Shown piece after piece: positions 45,618-56,283 of a stretch of 64,000 nt of DNA; the stretch's first letter is position 1, and each line of letters opens with the position of its first letter. The stretch lies in NCBI GenBank assembly GCA_947258715.1, contig CAMYJH010000001.1:1-64000 (forward strand), read 5' to 3'. The stretch comes from an uncultured Gammaproteobacteria bacterium. GTDB taxonomy: Bacteria; Pseudomonadota; Gammaproteobacteria; HK1. The translations under genes were made by a program, and so were the position numbers. A model generated the notes under the pieces. It saw nothing but the letters and a program-made list of their open reading frames with translations. It was not told the DNA's origin and did not search any database.

Positions 45618-47333
45618 TCAGCAGCATTCCAGGTGCTCGACCACGAGCTGGGGACGCTCGATGCCGCGATAATTGTTGACGTCCAGACGGTAGGCGATGT
45701 TCACCCGCCGCGCGTCGTCGGGCCAGTCGCTATCCACGGTATTGAAGGCGATAGCTTCCAGTGGCCGGGCGGTGCCGGGAAAGGCGAGCTTGAGCTTTAG
45801 ATGCCTTTCACCCACGATGCGGCGATCCAGCACCTCGAATTCACCGTCGAACATCGGCTCTGGAAACCCCTGGCCCCAGGGTCCACCTTCGCGAAGCAGC
45901 CAGGCGAGCTTCAGGTCAATGTCCTCGGGGTCCAACGGGCCGTCTGAATACACGGCGCCGTCGGGGGCTTCTCCCCCGAGAACGCTGCGCACCTGCTGAT
46001 CGAACGCCCGGCGGAAAGAATCGAGAGAACCGCGTTCGAGGCTCAAGCCCGCCGCCATGGCATGACCGCCGAAGCGTTCCACCAGCCCGGGATTTGCCGT
46101 AGCCACCGCGTCGAGTGTGTCGCGGATGTGCACGCCATTGATGGACCTCCCCGATCCCTTGATCCTGTCTTCGTCCTCCGGGGCGAAAGCGACCACCGGC
46201 CGGTGCAACCGGTCCTTAACCCGCGAGGCGACGATGCCGACGACACCAGGGTGCCAGCGCTCGTCGTAAAGCACCACCCCGAAGGGCGTAACGGAATCCG
46301 ACGGAATGTTCAGGTTTTCAAGCTGCGCCAGAGCATCCCGCTGCATTCCGCTCTCGATGGCGCGCCGCTCTTTGTTCAATGCGTCGAGCTCCGCCGCGAT
46401 CTCCATCGCCCGGCCAGGGTCGGCGCACAGAAGGCATTCGATCCCCAGCGACATGTCATCGAGTCGGCCGGCGGCGTTGAGCCTCGGCGCCACAGCGTAG
46501 GCGAGATCGCTCGCCGTGACCGTGTCGCGCTCGCGCCCGGCAATTTCAAGCAGCGCCAGAACTCCAGGAGAGGCGTTACGGCTGCGTATGCGCATCAGGC
46601 CCTGGTGCACCAGTACGCGATTGTTGCGATCCAAAGGCACCACATCGGCAACGGTACCCAGCGCCACGAGGTCGAGAAGTCGACCGAGGTTGGCGGCATC
46701 CCCGCCTACATCACCGGCTTTGCGCAGCCGTGCGCGCAAAGCAATCAGCAGATAGAAAACCACGCCCACGCCGGCCAGGCACTTGCTGGGGAAGGCGTCT
46801 CCGGGAAGGTTGGGATTGACGATAGCAGAGGCCTCGGGCAGTACCTTTCCCGGAAGGTGGTGGTCGGTAATGATGACGCGCATGCCGCGAACGGCGGCGG
46901 CTGCGGCGCCAGCGACGCTGGCAATACCGTTGTCCACGGTTATCAGCACGTCGGGAGAAGATTGTGCCGCCACCTCTACGATTTCCGGCGTCAGGCCGTA
47001 GCCGTACTCGAAGCGGTTCGGAACCAGATAGTCCACGCTCTCGAAGCCGAGCATTTTCAGACCCCGAAGCGCCACCGCGCTGGCGGTAGCGCCGTCGGCG
47101 TCGTAGTCGCCGACAATCAGCACGCGCTGCCGATGGGCGAGCGCCGACTGCAAGATTTGCAGTGCGCCTTCGAGTCCCCCGAGCGCATCAAACCGGTGCA
47201 GGCTCTCGAGGGTGTAGTCAAGCTCCGAGGCATCGCGCACTGCGCGGGCTCTATATATGCGCGCAAGCACCGGGTGAATTCCCGTGTGCAGCGAGCTGGC
47301 GTCAGCTTCGACCGTGCGTCTTATGATTCGCAA
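45618..47333 (-). CDS. recJ: Single-stranded-DNA-specific exonuclease RecJ
   Basis: RecJ is a 5'-3' exonuclease for single-stranded DNA in repair and recombination. It has the DHH-family motifs VLIVGDYDADGATA (motif I), LITVDNGIAS (II), IITDHHLPG (III) and SKCLAGVGVVFYL, the DHHA1 region with GGHAMAAGLSL, and the C-terminal OB-like part. TTG at 47333 is preferred to the GTG at 47399 because it gives 571 residues starting RIIRRTVEADASSLHTGIHP, which matches RecJ N-termini, and it starts 14 bases after the preceding stop instead of overlapping it. Confidence 0.95.
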   Translation of the reverse strand: MRIIRRTVEADASSLHTGIHPVLARIYRARAVRDASELDYTLESLHRFDALGGLEGALQILQSALAHRQRVLIVGDYDADGATASAVALRGLKMLGFESVDYLVPNRFEYGYGLTPEIVEVAAQSSPDVLITVDNGIASVAGAAAAAVRGMRVIITDHHLPGKVLPEASAIVNPNLPGDAFPSKCLAGVGVVFYLLIALRARLRKAGDVGGDAANLGRLLDLVALGTVADVVPLDRNNRVLVHQGLMRIRSRNASPGVLALLEIAGRERDTVTASDLAYAVAPRLNAAGRLDDMSLGIECLLCADPGRAMEIAAELDALNKERRAIESGMQRDALAQLENLNIPSDSVTPFGVVLYDERWHPGVVGIVASRVKDRLHRPVVAFAPEDEDRIKGSGRSINGVHIRDTLDAVATANPGLVERFGGHAMAAGLSLERGSLDSFRRAFDQQVRSVLGGEAPDGAVYSDGPLDPEDIDLKLAWLLREGGPWGQGFPEPMFDGEFEVLDRRIVGERHLKLKLAFPGTARPLEAIAFNTVDSDWPDDARRVNIAYRLDVNNYRGIERPQLVVEHLECC

Positions 47334-47347
47334 AAGCGCTTCTCTTG

Positions 47348-48421
47348 TTACAACTGCACGAACCGCGAAAACGGGCGCCGCGCCTTCAGCCGCCACCACC
47401 AGCGCGCGCGTTCGGCATGGTAACTCAAGTAGCGATCAGTCAAAACGGTCACGCTCTGCAAGCGCCCGTCTTTGAGCGCATGCAGCAGCGGCTCGAACCA
47501 GTTTGCGCTCAAGGCAACGATGAATTCGCGCCACCCCTCCACGTTGCTTGAGCGCGCTGAGCTGTGACCCGTTTCGATGAGCGCCAAATGGTGGCCCTCA
47601 CCGGAGCAGTTAAGCCACCTTGCGGCGCCTTCTGGAAGTGGCCGGCATCTAATCCCCGCGTGACTCGCCAAACCCTGGAGCAAGGCGGAATCACCATACG
47701 CCTCGGACCAATCCGCGGCGCGGGCCGGCGGCAATACGCCGCCGCCCCAGAACCAGAGACTGTTCACCGGAACTTCTCCACGGGCTTCCCGGGATCGATT
47801 GACAGCGCAGTCGTGAAGCACCATCTGCGTCTCGTTCAAGAGTCTGTGCCAGCTATTTGCTTCCTCGCCGCTGGGCAGATACGCGTCGATGTTGCGCAGC
47901 CGCGCCATGGACAGCGGGGTGGTTTGAATCCGCGCCGGCGTTTCGAGCTTTAGATACCAGCGCATCGGGTGGTCCACATCCAGCCGCCAGCCCAGATGCG
48001 AAAAATGCTCCGAGACGATATCCGCCAGGGCCCTGGCCTCCACCAAATCCAAGGCGAAATGTTCGCCGTCGATAAGCACCAGGTTGCCCATGTCGACCTT
48101 AAGGTGCACCGGATCGGCGCGAAGCCACCATTCGCCTTGGTCGCCAGCGTCAAAGTCGGCCAACCGGGTCACCGCCGCCGCCGGCCAGTCGCCCGCCGAC
48201 CGCTGGTAGCCGAATGCGGTGAACATGAGGTCCTCGGGACTCTCCCGGCACCCCGTCGCAGGAATGACGCGGGCACGAGAGAGCAGAGTTTCCAGGGCGC
48301 TCAAGTCCAGCGCCGAGACTAGCATCTCAATTGCGGCTTTGGCGTCTGTCCCCGCCGGCGGCTCGAGGCCGAAAAGCCCCGGCACAATCAAAGTCAGATC
48401 TCGTCCTGCACGTGCCCTCAT
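47348..48421 (-). CDS. Conserved protein upstream of recJ (COG4255-like)
   Basis: The 357-residue product begins LTLIVPGLFG and contains DLMFTAFGYQ, WWLRADPVHLKVDMGNLVLIDG, HPMRWYLKLETP, WHRLLNETQMVLHDCAVNRSR, SLWFWGGGVLPP and VLTDRYLSYHAERAR. Similar proteins occur next to recJ or thrC in gammaproteobacteria and have been labelled phosphoglycerate-mutase-like on weak grounds. The opening VPGLFG and the ending are compatible with an alkaline-phosphatase-superfamily fold, but no catalytic site is certain. Function unknown. It sits between thrC and recJ on the same strand. Confidence 0.75.
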   Translation of the reverse strand: MRARAGRDLTLIVPGLFGLEPPAGTDAKAAIEMLVSALDLSALETLLSRARVIPATGCRESPEDLMFTAFGYQRSAGDWPAAAVTRLADFDAGDQGEWWLRADPVHLKVDMGNLVLIDGEHFALDLVEARALADIVSEHFSHLGWRLDVDHPMRWYLKLETPARIQTTPLSMARLRNIDAYLPSGEEANSWHRLLNETQMVLHDCAVNRSREARGEVPVNSLWFWGGGVLPPARAADWSEAYGDSALLQGLASHAGIRCRPLPEGAARWLNCSGEGHHLALIETGHSSARSSNVEGWREFIVALSANWFEPLLHALKDGRLQSVTVLTDRYLSYHAERARWWWRLKARRPFSRFVQL

Positions 48422-48499
48422 CAGGAATCAATGCCAGGCACTGGTTTTCGGGACTCCAGGTTGATCGACCCCAGAACCAAAAATAGCGGCTAGCGGCAT

Positions 48500-49642
48500 T
48501 CAGATGAGTCTGTCGAGGACGGCGCGACGGACCGCGTCGGCCGTTGCTTCGACGGCCTTCGCTTCGATAGCGATTTGCTGCATAGCGCTGTCTGGGTCTT
48601 TAAGGCCATGTCCCGTCACCGTGCAAACGATCCGGCTGCCGGCGCGGATGCGGCCATTTTTGAGATCGCGCAGGGCGCCAGCGACAGAAACGGCCGATGC
48701 CGGCTCGCAAAAGATCCCCTCGCGCTCGGCGAGCCTGCGCTGGGCGGCCAGGATCGCCTGGTCGTCGAACTCGTCGAACCATCCTCCAGATTCCCGCACC
48801 GCGGCATGGGCCTGCTCCCAGGACTGCGGATTGCCGATGCGAATGGCGGTGGCAACCGTTTCCGGTTTGGCCACCGGGCCGCCACGAAGGAACGGCGCCG
48901 CTCCGCTGGCCTGGTAGCCAGCCATCACCGGCCGACTTTTAACCTGATCGTCGGCAACAAAGGGACATTCCCCCTGACAATGAGTGCAGGCGGCGGTCAC
49001 TTCGTTGCGGCTGCCCACCGAGCACTCGCTGTAGCCGATCCAGTGCGCTGAGATGTTGCCGGCGTTGCCCACCGGCAGACAGTGGTAATCGGGCGCCCGT
49101 CCCAGCGCCTCGAGAATCTCGAAGGCGATGGTTTTTTGGCCCTGAATGCGAAATGGATTGATGGAGTTGACCACGGTCACCGGCGTCGTTTTGGCCATCT
49201 CACGCACCAGCCGCATACCGGCATCGAAATTGCCCTGGATTTGGATCACCACGGCACCGTGAATGCTTGCCTGCACCAATTTGCCGCGGGCGATTTTTCC
49301 CTCGGGAATGAGCACGAAGGCGGCGATGCCGGCCCGCGCCGCATAGGCTGCCGCGGAGGCGGAAGTGTTTCCGGTGGATGCACAGATGATCGCCTTGCTG
49401 CCTTCTTCCACCGCCTTGGTCACCGCCAGGGTCATGCCGCGGTCCTTGAATGAGCCGGTGGGGTTCAATCCCTCGTATTTGACGAAGATCTCCGCGTCTA
49501 CGCCTTCGTCCGCAGGAAGGTTCTGAAGCCGGATCAGCGGCGTATTGCCTTCGCATAGACTCACCGCCGGCGTGTCGGGATCCAACGGCAGGCGATGTCG
49601 GTAGCGTTCGATGAGACCGCGGTAGCGAGAATCTTGATTCAT
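48500..49642 (-). CDS. thrC: Threonine synthase
   Basis: This PLP enzyme converts phosphohomoserine to threonine. The 380-residue product (ATG 49642; TTG 49648 also possible) has the PLP lysine in TGSFKDRGMT, substrate loop STGNTSASAAAYAARAG, and phosphate-binding PVGNAGNISAHW. Between GYSECS and RPVMAGYQASGAAPF there is an insertion of about 25-30 residues carrying C-x2-C-x3-C (CTHCQGEC, Cys219, 222 and 226), absent from the short enzymes I remember best. It is downstream of hom by 25 bases, so hom-thrC form an operon. Confidence 0.94.
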   Translation of the reverse strand: MNQDSRYRGLIERYRHRLPLDPDTPAVSLCEGNTPLIRLQNLPADEGVDAEIFVKYEGLNPTGSFKDRGMTLAVTKAVEEGSKAIICASTGNTSASAAAYAARAGIAAFVLIPEGKIARGKLVQASIHGAVVIQIQGNFDAGMRLVREMAKTTPVTVVNSINPFRIQGQKTIAFEILEALGRAPDYHCLPVGNAGNISAHWIGYSECSVGSRNEVTAACTHCQGECPFVADDQVKSRPVMAGYQASGAAPFLRGGPVAKPETVATAIRIGNPQSWEQAHAAVRESGGWFDEFDDQAILAAQRRLAEREGIFCEPASAVSVAGALRDLKNGRIRAGSRIVCTVTGHGLKDPDSAMQQIAIEAKAVEATADAVRRAVLDRLI

Positions 49643-49667
49643 AGCCAAAGCATCCAGACGTACCTCT

Positions 49668-50984
49668 TTAATCGCCGTTCAAATGCTCGACACGAATACG
49701 CGTCACCGGGCCTAACACGGCCTCCAAGGTGGAAAGCTTGGAGAGCGCGGCATTCATCTGCCGTTCGTGCACCCGGTGGGTGAGCAGGATAAGCCGCGCG
49801 CGGGCGGCCCCCCGGGGCGGCTCCGGCTGAACGACCGCCTCGATGCTGATACCGGCATCGCCCAACACGGTGGCAATTTCCCCCAGCACACCGGGCCGAT
49901 CGGCCGCGTCCATGTTGAGATAGTAAGCGGTCTTCGCCTCTTCCATGGCAAGCACCGGCACGCTGGAGATGGCGTCGGGCTGAAACGCCAGATGCGGCAC
50001 GCGATTGTTGGGATCCGTGGTCAGCGCCCGCACCACGTCAACCAGATCGGCGACTACGGCCGAGGCGGTCGGCTCGGCGCCGGCGCCGGCGCCATAGTAG
50101 AGCGAAGGTCCCATGGCGTCGGCCCGCACCAGTACCGCGTTCATGACGCCGTCGACGCTGGCGATGAGCTGGCGCCGCGGAATCAGCGTGGGATGAACGC
50201 GCATTTCGATGCCCTCAGCGGTGCGTCTGGCAATGCCCAGATGTTTGATCCGGTAGCCGAGGCGATCGGCGTAACCGATGTCTTCGGGGGTTATTTTCGA
50301 GATCCCTTCCGTGTACACCTTGTCGAATTGAAGCGGAATGCCGAAGGCAATGGACGCCAGAATGGTGAGCTTGTGCGCGGCGTCGATGCCCTCCACGTCG
50401 AAGCCGGGATCCGCTTCCGCGTAACCCAGCCGCTGCGCGTCCGCCAGCACCTCGGCGAAAGGGCGGCCCTCGTCGCTCATTGCGGTAAGAATGAAGTTTC
50501 CGGTGCCGTTGATGATGCCCGCGAGCCACTCGATGCGATTTCCGGCGAGCCCTTCACGAATTGCCTTGATGATGGGAATGCCGCCAGCCACCGCTGCTTC
50601 GAAGGCCACCATCACTCCCTGCTTGTGCGCCGCTTCGAAAATCTCGTTGCCATTGAGCGCAATGAGCGCTTTGTTGGCGGTCACCACGTGCTTGTCGTTG
50701 GCGATCGCTTTCAGCACCAGATCACGCGCCACGCTGTTGCCGCCGATGAGCTCGACGACGATATCGATTTCGGGGTTGTTCACCACTTCCATGGAATCGG
50801 TGGTAAGCCTTATGCGCTCGGTCGGACAGATGCGCTGCTTGTTGAGATCCCGGGCGCTCGCTTGAACAACCTGTATCGCGCGGCCGGCGCGGCGGGCGAT
50901 TTCTTCGCCGTTTCGCGCCAGCACGTTCACGGTACCGCCTCCGACCGTGCCGAGTCCGAGCAAGCCGACCTTGACCGGTTTCAT
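49668..50984 (-). CDS. hom: Homoserine dehydrogenase
   Basis: It reduces aspartate semialdehyde to homoserine. The 438-residue monofunctional enzyme has the NAD(P) motif [17 protein letters not shown], the catalytic region ITANKAL-like [31 protein letters not shown], and [20 protein letters not shown], with a C-terminal ACT domain ([20 protein letters not shown]) for threonine feedback. ATG at 50984 overlaps the alaC stop as ATGA, so the two are translationally coupled. Confidence 0.97.
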   Translation of the reverse strand: MKPVKVGLLGLGTVGGGTVNVLARNGEEIARRAGRAIQVVQASARDLNKQRICPTERIRLTTDSMEVVNNPEIDIVVELIGGNSVARDLVLKAIANDKHVVTANKALIALNGNEIFEAAHKQGVMVAFEAAVAGGIPIIKAIREGLAGNRIEWLAGIINGTGNFILTAMSDEGRPFAEVLADAQRLGYAEADPGFDVEGIDAAHKLTILASIAFGIPLQFDKVYTEGISKITPEDIGYADRLGYRIKHLGIARRTAEGIEMRVHPTLIPRRQLIASVDGVMNAVLVRADAMGPSLYYGAGAGAEPTASAVVADLVDVVRALTTDPNNRVPHLAFQPDAISSVPVLAMEEAKTAYYLNMDAADRPGVLGEIATVLGDAGISIEAVVQPEPPRGAARARLILLTHRVHERQMNAALSKLSTLEAVLGPVTRIRVEHLNGD

Positions 50985-52189
50985 GCAGAACGCTCCACCG
51001 CAGGCGACATCCCGCAATCGCGCAGCATCCTGCGAATACCGCGCAGCGCCTGACGAGTGCGATGCTCGTTTTCGATCAACGCGAAGCGCACGTGATCGTC
51101 ACCGTATTCCCCGAAGCCTATTCCCGGGGACACGGCCACCTTGGCTTCGGCAAGCAGACGCTTGGAGAACTCGAGCGATCCGTTCGCTTTAAAAAACTCG
51201 GGAATCTCGGCCCAAACGAACATCGTGGCGCGTGGTTTGTCCACCGGCCAGCCCGCACTCGTCAATCCGTGACAGAGCAGGTCCCGGCGGCGGCCGTAGG
51301 TATCGCGGATCTCCTTAACGCATTCCTGAGGACCCTCCAGCGCCAGAATCGCGGCCACCTGGACCGGCGTGAACATACCGTAGTCGAGATAGGACTTGAT
51401 TCGAGCCAGCGCCGCCACGAGCTCTCGATTACCGACCATGAAGCCAACACGCCAGCCCGGCATGTTGTAGCTCTTGGAAAGCGAAAAGAATTCCACCGCG
51501 ATATCTTTCGCTCCTTCCACCTGCATGATGGATGGCGCCACGTAGCCATCGAAGCAGAGATCGGCGTAGGCGAAATCATGCACCACCCAGATACCGTGTT
51601 TGAGCGCGAGTGAAACCACTTTCTCGAAAAAACCAAGATTCACACATTCGGTGGTCGGGTTGGCGGGAAAATTAAGAATCAGCATTTTCGGGCGCGGCCA
51701 CGACTCGTAAATGGCGCGTTCGAGATTCTCGAAATGATCCGTGCCCGGAATCCACTTGATGTGACGAATGTCGGCACCGGCAATGACCGCGCCGTAGGGG
51801 TGCACCGGATAAGACGGATTGGGCACAAGCACCACGTCGCCCGGTCCGAGCGTCGCCAGAGCGAGATGCGCGAGTCCCTCCTTGGAGCCTATGGTTACGA
51901 TGGCCTCGGAGTCCGGATCCAGGGTGACCCCGTGACGATTTTGGTACCAGCTACAAATTGCGCGCCGGAGGCGAGGAATTCCCTTGGAGCTCGAGTAGCG
52001 GTGGGTGTCGCTGCGCTGCGCTACTTCTACCAGCTTGGCGACGATATGGGACGGCGTCGGGCGCTCGGGATTGCCCATTCCGAAGTCAATGATGTCCTCG
52101 CCGCGCGAACGGGCCTTGGCCTTCAGATCGTTGACGATGTTGAAGACGTAGGGGGGGAGCCGCTCGATTCTGGGAAATTCCGCTTTCAA
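50981..52189 (-). CDS. alaC: Glutamate-pyruvate aminotransferase AlaC
   Basis: It interconverts alanine and 2-oxoglutarate with pyruvate and glutamate. The 402-residue fold-type I PLP enzyme shows [58 protein letters not shown], the PLP lysine in [15 protein letters not shown], and [21 protein letters not shown]. No in-frame ATG is available, so the start is TTG at 52189. alaC-hom-thrC order is common in gammaproteobacteria. Confidence 0.94.
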   Translation of the reverse strand: MKAEFPRIERLPPYVFNIVNDLKAKARSRGEDIIDFGMGNPERPTPSHIVAKLVEVAQRSDTHRYSSSKGIPRLRRAICSWYQNRHGVTLDPDSEAIVTIGSKEGLAHLALATLGPGDVVLVPNPSYPVHPYGAVIAGADIRHIKWIPGTDHFENLERAIYESWPRPKMLILNFPANPTTECVNLGFFEKVVSLALKHGIWVVHDFAYADLCFDGYVAPSIMQVEGAKDIAVEFFSLSKSYNMPGWRVGFMVGNRELVAALARIKSYLDYGMFTPVQVAAILALEGPQECVKEIRDTYGRRRDLLCHGLTSAGWPVDKPRATMFVWAEIPEFFKANGSLEFSKRLLAEAKVAVSPGIGFGEYGDDHVRFALIENEHRTRQALRGIRRMLRDCGMSPAVERSA

Positions 52190-52374
52190 GTCCGCATATG
52201 CTCTTCAGGAAAATGGCGCGTGACAGTAACCAATGGGACAGATCCGGTCAATGAACACGGACCTGCGGCCAGGGTCATATGTTATGTTTAACAGCATAGT
52301 CCGGGTGGTGCAGGAGACTGGCGCCGACGCTGGCACAATCTTACCCACAATCAGGAATTTTGCCCTTGAAAGCC

Positions 52375-53820
52375 ATGAGCAACCCGCTCGATATCACGCG
52401 CAAGAACATTCTGGAACCCTCTGCTATCGGTGACGCAGATCTCGAGCGCACGTTGGGTCAGCTGCTGCGACATTCGGTGGACACCGCCGATCTCTATTTC
52501 CAGTCCAATCGCTTCGAGTCCTGGGTGCTGGAGGACGGTATCGTCAAGGAGGGCAGCCACAACATCGAGCAGGGTGTCGGGGTACGCGCGATCGCAGGGG
52601 AGAAGACCGGCTTCGCCTACTCCGACGAGATCATGCTCCCGGCGCTGACCCAGGCGGCCACCGCCGCCCGCGCCATCGCCCACAGCGGCGGTGAAGGGAA
52701 AGTCCAGGCCTGGCGGGGGCAGAGCACGCCCGCGCTCTACCGGCCCGAAGATCCCCTGACGACCCTATCCGAGAACGAACGGGTGAAACTGCTGGAAGCG
52801 GTGGATGCGGAGGCCCGCCGCCAGGACCCCCGGGTCAAACAGGTCATCGTGAGCCTCGCGGGGGAATTCAGCCAGGTGCTGATCGCCGCCAGCGACGGGA
52901 CGTTGAGCGGCGACGTCCGCCCGCTGGTTCGCCTCAATGTGAGCGTGATCGTCGAGCAGGACGGGCGCCGCGAGCAGGCCAGCGCCGGCGGCGGCGGCCG
53001 TTTCGGCTACGGCTACTTCCTGGAAGATCAGCGGGCCTTCAGCTATGCCCGCGAGGCCGTACGCCAGGCGCTGCTTTGCCTGGAGGCAAGCGACGCTCCG
53101 GCCGGAACAATGACCGTAGTCCTAGGGCCCGGCTGGCCCGGGGTGCTGCTGCACGAAGCCATCGGCCACGGGCTGGAAGGCGACTTCAACCGCAAGGGCA
53201 GCTCGGCCTTTTCCGGGCGCATGGGCGAGCGCGTGGCTACCGATCAGTGCACCGTGGTGGACGACGGCACCATTCCCAACCGGCGCGGATCCTTGAATGT
53301 CGACGACGAGGGCACCCCGTCCCAGAATACCGTGCTGATCGAAGACGGCGTGCTGGCGGGCTACATGCAGGACAAGATGAACGCCAAGCTCATGGGGATG
53401 AAGCCGACCGGCAACGGACGGCGAGAGTCCTACGCTCATCTGCCCATGCCGCGCATGACCAACACCTACATGCTGCCGGGAAAGTACGCCCCGGAAGAAA
53501 TCATCGCCTCGGTGGAAAAAGGTCTTTATGCGGTCAACTTCGGCGGCGGCCAGGTGGACATCACCTCGGGCAAGTTCGTCTTCTCCGCCAACGAGGCCTA
53601 TCTCATCGAGAACGGCAAAGTCACCCGCCCGGTGAAAGGCGCAACCCTGATCGGCAACGGCCCCGACGTGCTCACCCGGGTGAGCATGGTGGGCAACGAC
53701 CTGGAGCTCGACTGGGGTATCGGCGTCTGCGGCAAGGAAGGCCAGAGCGTCCCGGTCGGCGTCGGCCAGCCGACGCTCAAAATCGACAGTCTCACCGTGG
53801 GCGGCACCAGCACGGACTGA
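52375..53820 (+). CDS. tldD: Metalloprotease TldD
   Basis: TldD with TldE/PmbA degrades unfolded peptides and matures some ribosomal peptides such as microcin B17. From ATG 52375 the product is 481 residues, equal to E. coli TldD; TTG at 52360 or 52366 is possible. It has [17 protein letters not shown], the active site [11 protein letters not shown] (HExxxH), and the zinc ligand Cys in [19 protein letters not shown]. The TldE partner is not in the window. It is divergent from alaC; the 185-base spacer holds no clear operator. Confidence 0.95.
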   Translation: MSNPLDITRKNILEPSAIGDADLERTLGQLLRHSVDTADLYFQSNRFESWVLEDGIVKEGSHNIEQGVGVRAIAGEKTGFAYSDEIMLPALTQAATAARAIAHSGGEGKVQAWRGQSTPALYRPEDPLTTLSENERVKLLEAVDAEARRQDPRVKQVIVSLAGEFSQVLIAASDGTLSGDVRPLVRLNVSVIVEQDGRREQASAGGGGRFGYGYFLEDQRAFSYAREAVRQALLCLEASDAPAGTMTVVLGPGWPGVLLHEAIGHGLEGDFNRKGSSAFSGRMGERVATDQCTVVDDGTIPNRRGSLNVDDEGTPSQNTVLIEDGVLAGYMQDKMNAKLMGMKPTGNGRRESYAHLPMPRMTNTYMLPGKYAPEEIIASVEKGLYAVNFGGGQVDITSGKFVFSANEAYLIENGKVTRPVKGATLIGNGPDVLTRVSMVGNDLELDWGIGVCGKEGQSVPVGVGQPTLKIDSLTVGGTSTD

Positions 53821-54250
53821 CGCTCGAGCTAAAAATTTATCTAGCGATTCTCTGCGGCCGAATGTGTGCGAAACGTTTCGGCATCTTCCGTATTTTCCCT
53901 TGACCCAAAAACGGCGATTCGTCGATGTCCGGAAACGGCCCGGAGGGGTCGTTCATGATTGTTGACGCGAATGTCGGCTTGCGAATCGCAAAGCGGCCGT
54001 CCAACAGCGGCGATCGGTTAGGCAGCTGATAGCCAAGACGAGACTCACGCCGCTCCACCACAGCAACCGCACTTTGGCACATCGCGATGCCGGTGGTGGG
54101 AACCGTCCACTGCATCAGAAGCGGACATGAGGAGTGGGTGGTGTCACATAGCCAAGGTGTCGGATTACCCCCCGGTTTGATCTATGGCATGCATTGGAAT
54201 TCGCATCGTTGCAAATAATTTCGGATGGTTAAGAATGTGGGGCGGGGCTC
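53821..54250. other. Gene-free stretch after tldD
   Basis: About 430 bases contain no frame I can support. A 92-residue minus-strand frame (53837-54115) has no motif or ribosome site. No transposase, tRNA or repeat from elsewhere in the window was seen. Codon-like composition is weaker than in flanking genes, which suggests decayed or recently rearranged DNA. Confidence 0.5.
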
Positions 54251-55096
54251 ATGAAAACGCACTTCCAATCCGCCTACAGACCGATTCTGGTCCTGGCGGC
54301 TTGTATGCTCGCCGTGGCTTGCCAGACAGTTGAAGGCGGCAAGACCCTAACCTTCGACAACCTCGTTAAGAAGCCAAGGACCCTGGATGGTATTCTGGTG
54401 CTGCCGCAGGGACGGACGGGGTTGTTGCCGGCTGTGATCCTCGTCCACGGTACGGCCGGTCCTGATGACCGGTACAGCTTCCACCGCCCGGCTCTGCTTA
54501 AGGCGGGAATCGCCACCTTTCAAGTGGATTTCAAATCGGGAGTGTTCACGGGACCGAAGGATCGGCCGAGAAGTTTTACGTTCGACCCTTTCGCCTTCGC
54601 GGCGCTTCGCGAACTGCGAAAGCACCCGGCCATCGATCCCGACCGCATCGCGATCATGGGGTTTTCCCTCGGCGGATTCTTGAGCCTTCGCCTAGCTAAC
54701 GAAATACCGGGCCGTGGCTGGCTTGATCAGGGAGAGAGCGGATTTGCGGCGCATGTCGGATTCTACCCCAGTTGCAGATGGGTGAGAGAACCGTTCGAGC
54801 CGACCGGAGCGCCAATCCTAATTCTAACCGGCGAGCTCGACTCCTATGGCGACGGCAAGGCCTGCGGACCACTTGTCGACAAACTCAATAAAACCACGCC
54901 GGGAGTCGCGACCTTGAAGATATATCCGGGAGTTCATCATGGATTTGATAGGGGCGGGTCCTGGTCGGGCTACGATCCAGCGGCTATCAATGGACGAGCC
55001 GTATTGCGGTACGACGGAGCCGCCGCCGAAGATTCGCGTCGCCGCGCCGTGGAATTTCTCAGCAAGGTCTTCGGACTACCGGCCACCGGATCGTAG
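54251..55096 (+). CDS. Dienelactone-hydrolase-like lipoprotein
   Basis: The 281-residue product has a lipoprotein signal (LVLAACMLAVAC, lipobox LAVAC with Cys24), so it should be anchored in an envelope membrane. The mature part is an alpha/beta hydrolase close to dienelactone hydrolases: PAVILVHGTAGPDD, IDPDRIAIMGFSLGGFLSLRLA (Ser nucleophile), ILILTGELDSYGDGKAC (Asp) and YPGVHHGFD (His). Substrate unknown. GGGG precedes the ATG. It is an isolated gene in a sparse region. Confidence 0.85.
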   Translation: MKTHFQSAYRPILVLAACMLAVACQTVEGGKTLTFDNLVKKPRTLDGILVLPQGRTGLLPAVILVHGTAGPDDRYSFHRPALLKAGIATFQVDFKSGVFTGPKDRPRSFTFDPFAFAALRELRKHPAIDPDRIAIMGFSLGGFLSLRLANEIPGRGWLDQGESGFAAHVGFYPSCRWVREPFEPTGAPILILTGELDSYGDGKACGPLVDKLNKTTPGVATLKIYPGVHHGFDRGGSWSGYDPAAINGRAVLRYDGAAAEDSRRRAVEFLSKVFGLPATGS

Positions 55097-55437
55097 GGGG
55101 AAGCTTACTCCAGATTTTCGTCCATCCTGTCCTTCTTGGCCTCGATAACGCGCTGCCTTCGAATGTCCGAGTCGGGTCACTTTTCACCGTCCACGCCGTG
55201 GTCCTCGAACGTCCGCTTTCTGATCCGAAACCGGCCCCTCCCAGGCAGCCGACCCGATCGGCTCTTCCTGGCCGCACTGAGCCTCCCGCACTGCAGTATC
55301 GCGATGCGGCGCGGCAATGGGGTGCTCTACCACCGCCGTCGAGCCGTTGCAGTGATTCCGGTCCGTACTGCGGGTGAATGCTCGCTTTGGACGATGGGAA
55401 TGGGTGTAGCCACCCCAAATTTGCCCCGGGACGGTGG
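55097..55437. other. Gene-free stretch between two hydrolases
   Basis: About 340 bases between convergent genes. Overlapping frames on both strands (for example 55136-55441) lack motifs and ribosome sites, so nothing is called. No terminator-like stem followed by a T-run was seen. Confidence 0.5.
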
Positions 55438-56283
55438 CTAGTGGTCGCCGCGTTGTCGCTTGAGAAAGTCGCGAACGACTTCGAACCGCCGCCTGGTCTG
55501 CCCATCGACGAACGGATGACCGAAGGTGGGATCACTCACCACTTGGGCACCAGCCTGCCTTGCCCGTTCGACAAGGGCATGCGACATCGCCGGGCTCACG
55601 ACGTTGTCGCGCTGGCCAACGATGACCAGGGCGTTGGCGCCGTGCGACGGAAAATTCTGAACCGGGTCATGTTCTGGCGGGCACCCGTGGTCCGACAGTC
55701 GGCTCGGGCTTGAATCTATAATCAGCAACGTCGCACCGTTGTCGTCGCGGAGCGCATCGAGAAGCAGAACGCCCCCGAACGACATTCCGTAGAAAGACCG
55801 CGACGCGTAACCCCGTGCGTCGAGCGAGGTAATGATCTCGCGATAGTCACTGAGCATAGCCCGAAGGCGGCGGCGTCCCTCAGAGCGGCCATAGCCGCGA
55901 TAGTCGAAGACGAACACGTCATAGCCAATGTCGGCAAATGTCTGGAAGTCGGTGATGATCTGGTCGGCTAGCATCGCGTTTCCTTGTACGACGAGCAGGT
56001 AGCCGTGTTGCGGCGCGAGAGCCGTCGACTCCAGCTTGTAGCCACGCAGGGTTCGACCGTCGCGAGTAACGATTGAGATGTCCTGGACATTTCGCATGCC
56101 GCGGACTCGAGCGGGGTCGGCGTCACCGGCGGCGCGGCTCCAGAACCAGAAAATGAAGGGCTCCTTGAAGCCACAGATCGATTGCTCCAGATCCTGCCCC
56201 ATCGTTTCAGCGCTGACGGCTAATCCGACGGCGCCGAACGCTGCTGCGATCACGCGTCGGTATGTGAGACGTCGGCGCGTCAC
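55438..56283 (-). CDS. Alpha/beta hydrolase, probable exported
   Basis: The 281-residue product has a basic N-terminus and a hydrophobic segment (VIAAAFGAVGLAVSAETMG) that looks like a signal peptide. The hydrolase domain has LLVVQGNAMLADQ, DVFVFDYRGYGRSEG, the nucleophile elbow YGMSFGGVLLLDAL, and late segments VIVGQRDNVVSP and DPTFGHPFVDG for the Asp and His. It resembles serine aminopeptidase/BAAT-like hydrolases such as YfhR/Bem46. The start is GTG at 56283. Substrate unknown. Confidence 0.82.
   Translation of the reverse strand: MTRRRLTYRRVIAAAFGAVGLAVSAETMGQDLEQSICGFKEPFIFWFWSRAAGDADPARVRGMRNVQDISIVTRDGRTLRGYKLESTALAPQHGYLLVVQGNAMLADQIITDFQTFADIGYDVFVFDYRGYGRSEGRRRLRAMLSDYREIITSLDARGYASRSFYGMSFGGVLLLDALRDDNGATLLIIDSSPSRLSDHGCPPEHDPVQNFPSHGANALVIVGQRDNVVSPAMSHALVERARQAGAQVVSDPTFGHPFVDGQTRRRFEVVRDFLKRQRGDH

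Noticed and set aside
45618..47399. recJ start at GTG 47399
   Set aside because: It overlaps the preceding gene by 50 bases and adds residues unlike RecJ; TTG 47333 matches the family.
53837..54115. 92-residue minus-strand frame after tldD
   Set aside because: No ribosome site, no motif and biased composition.
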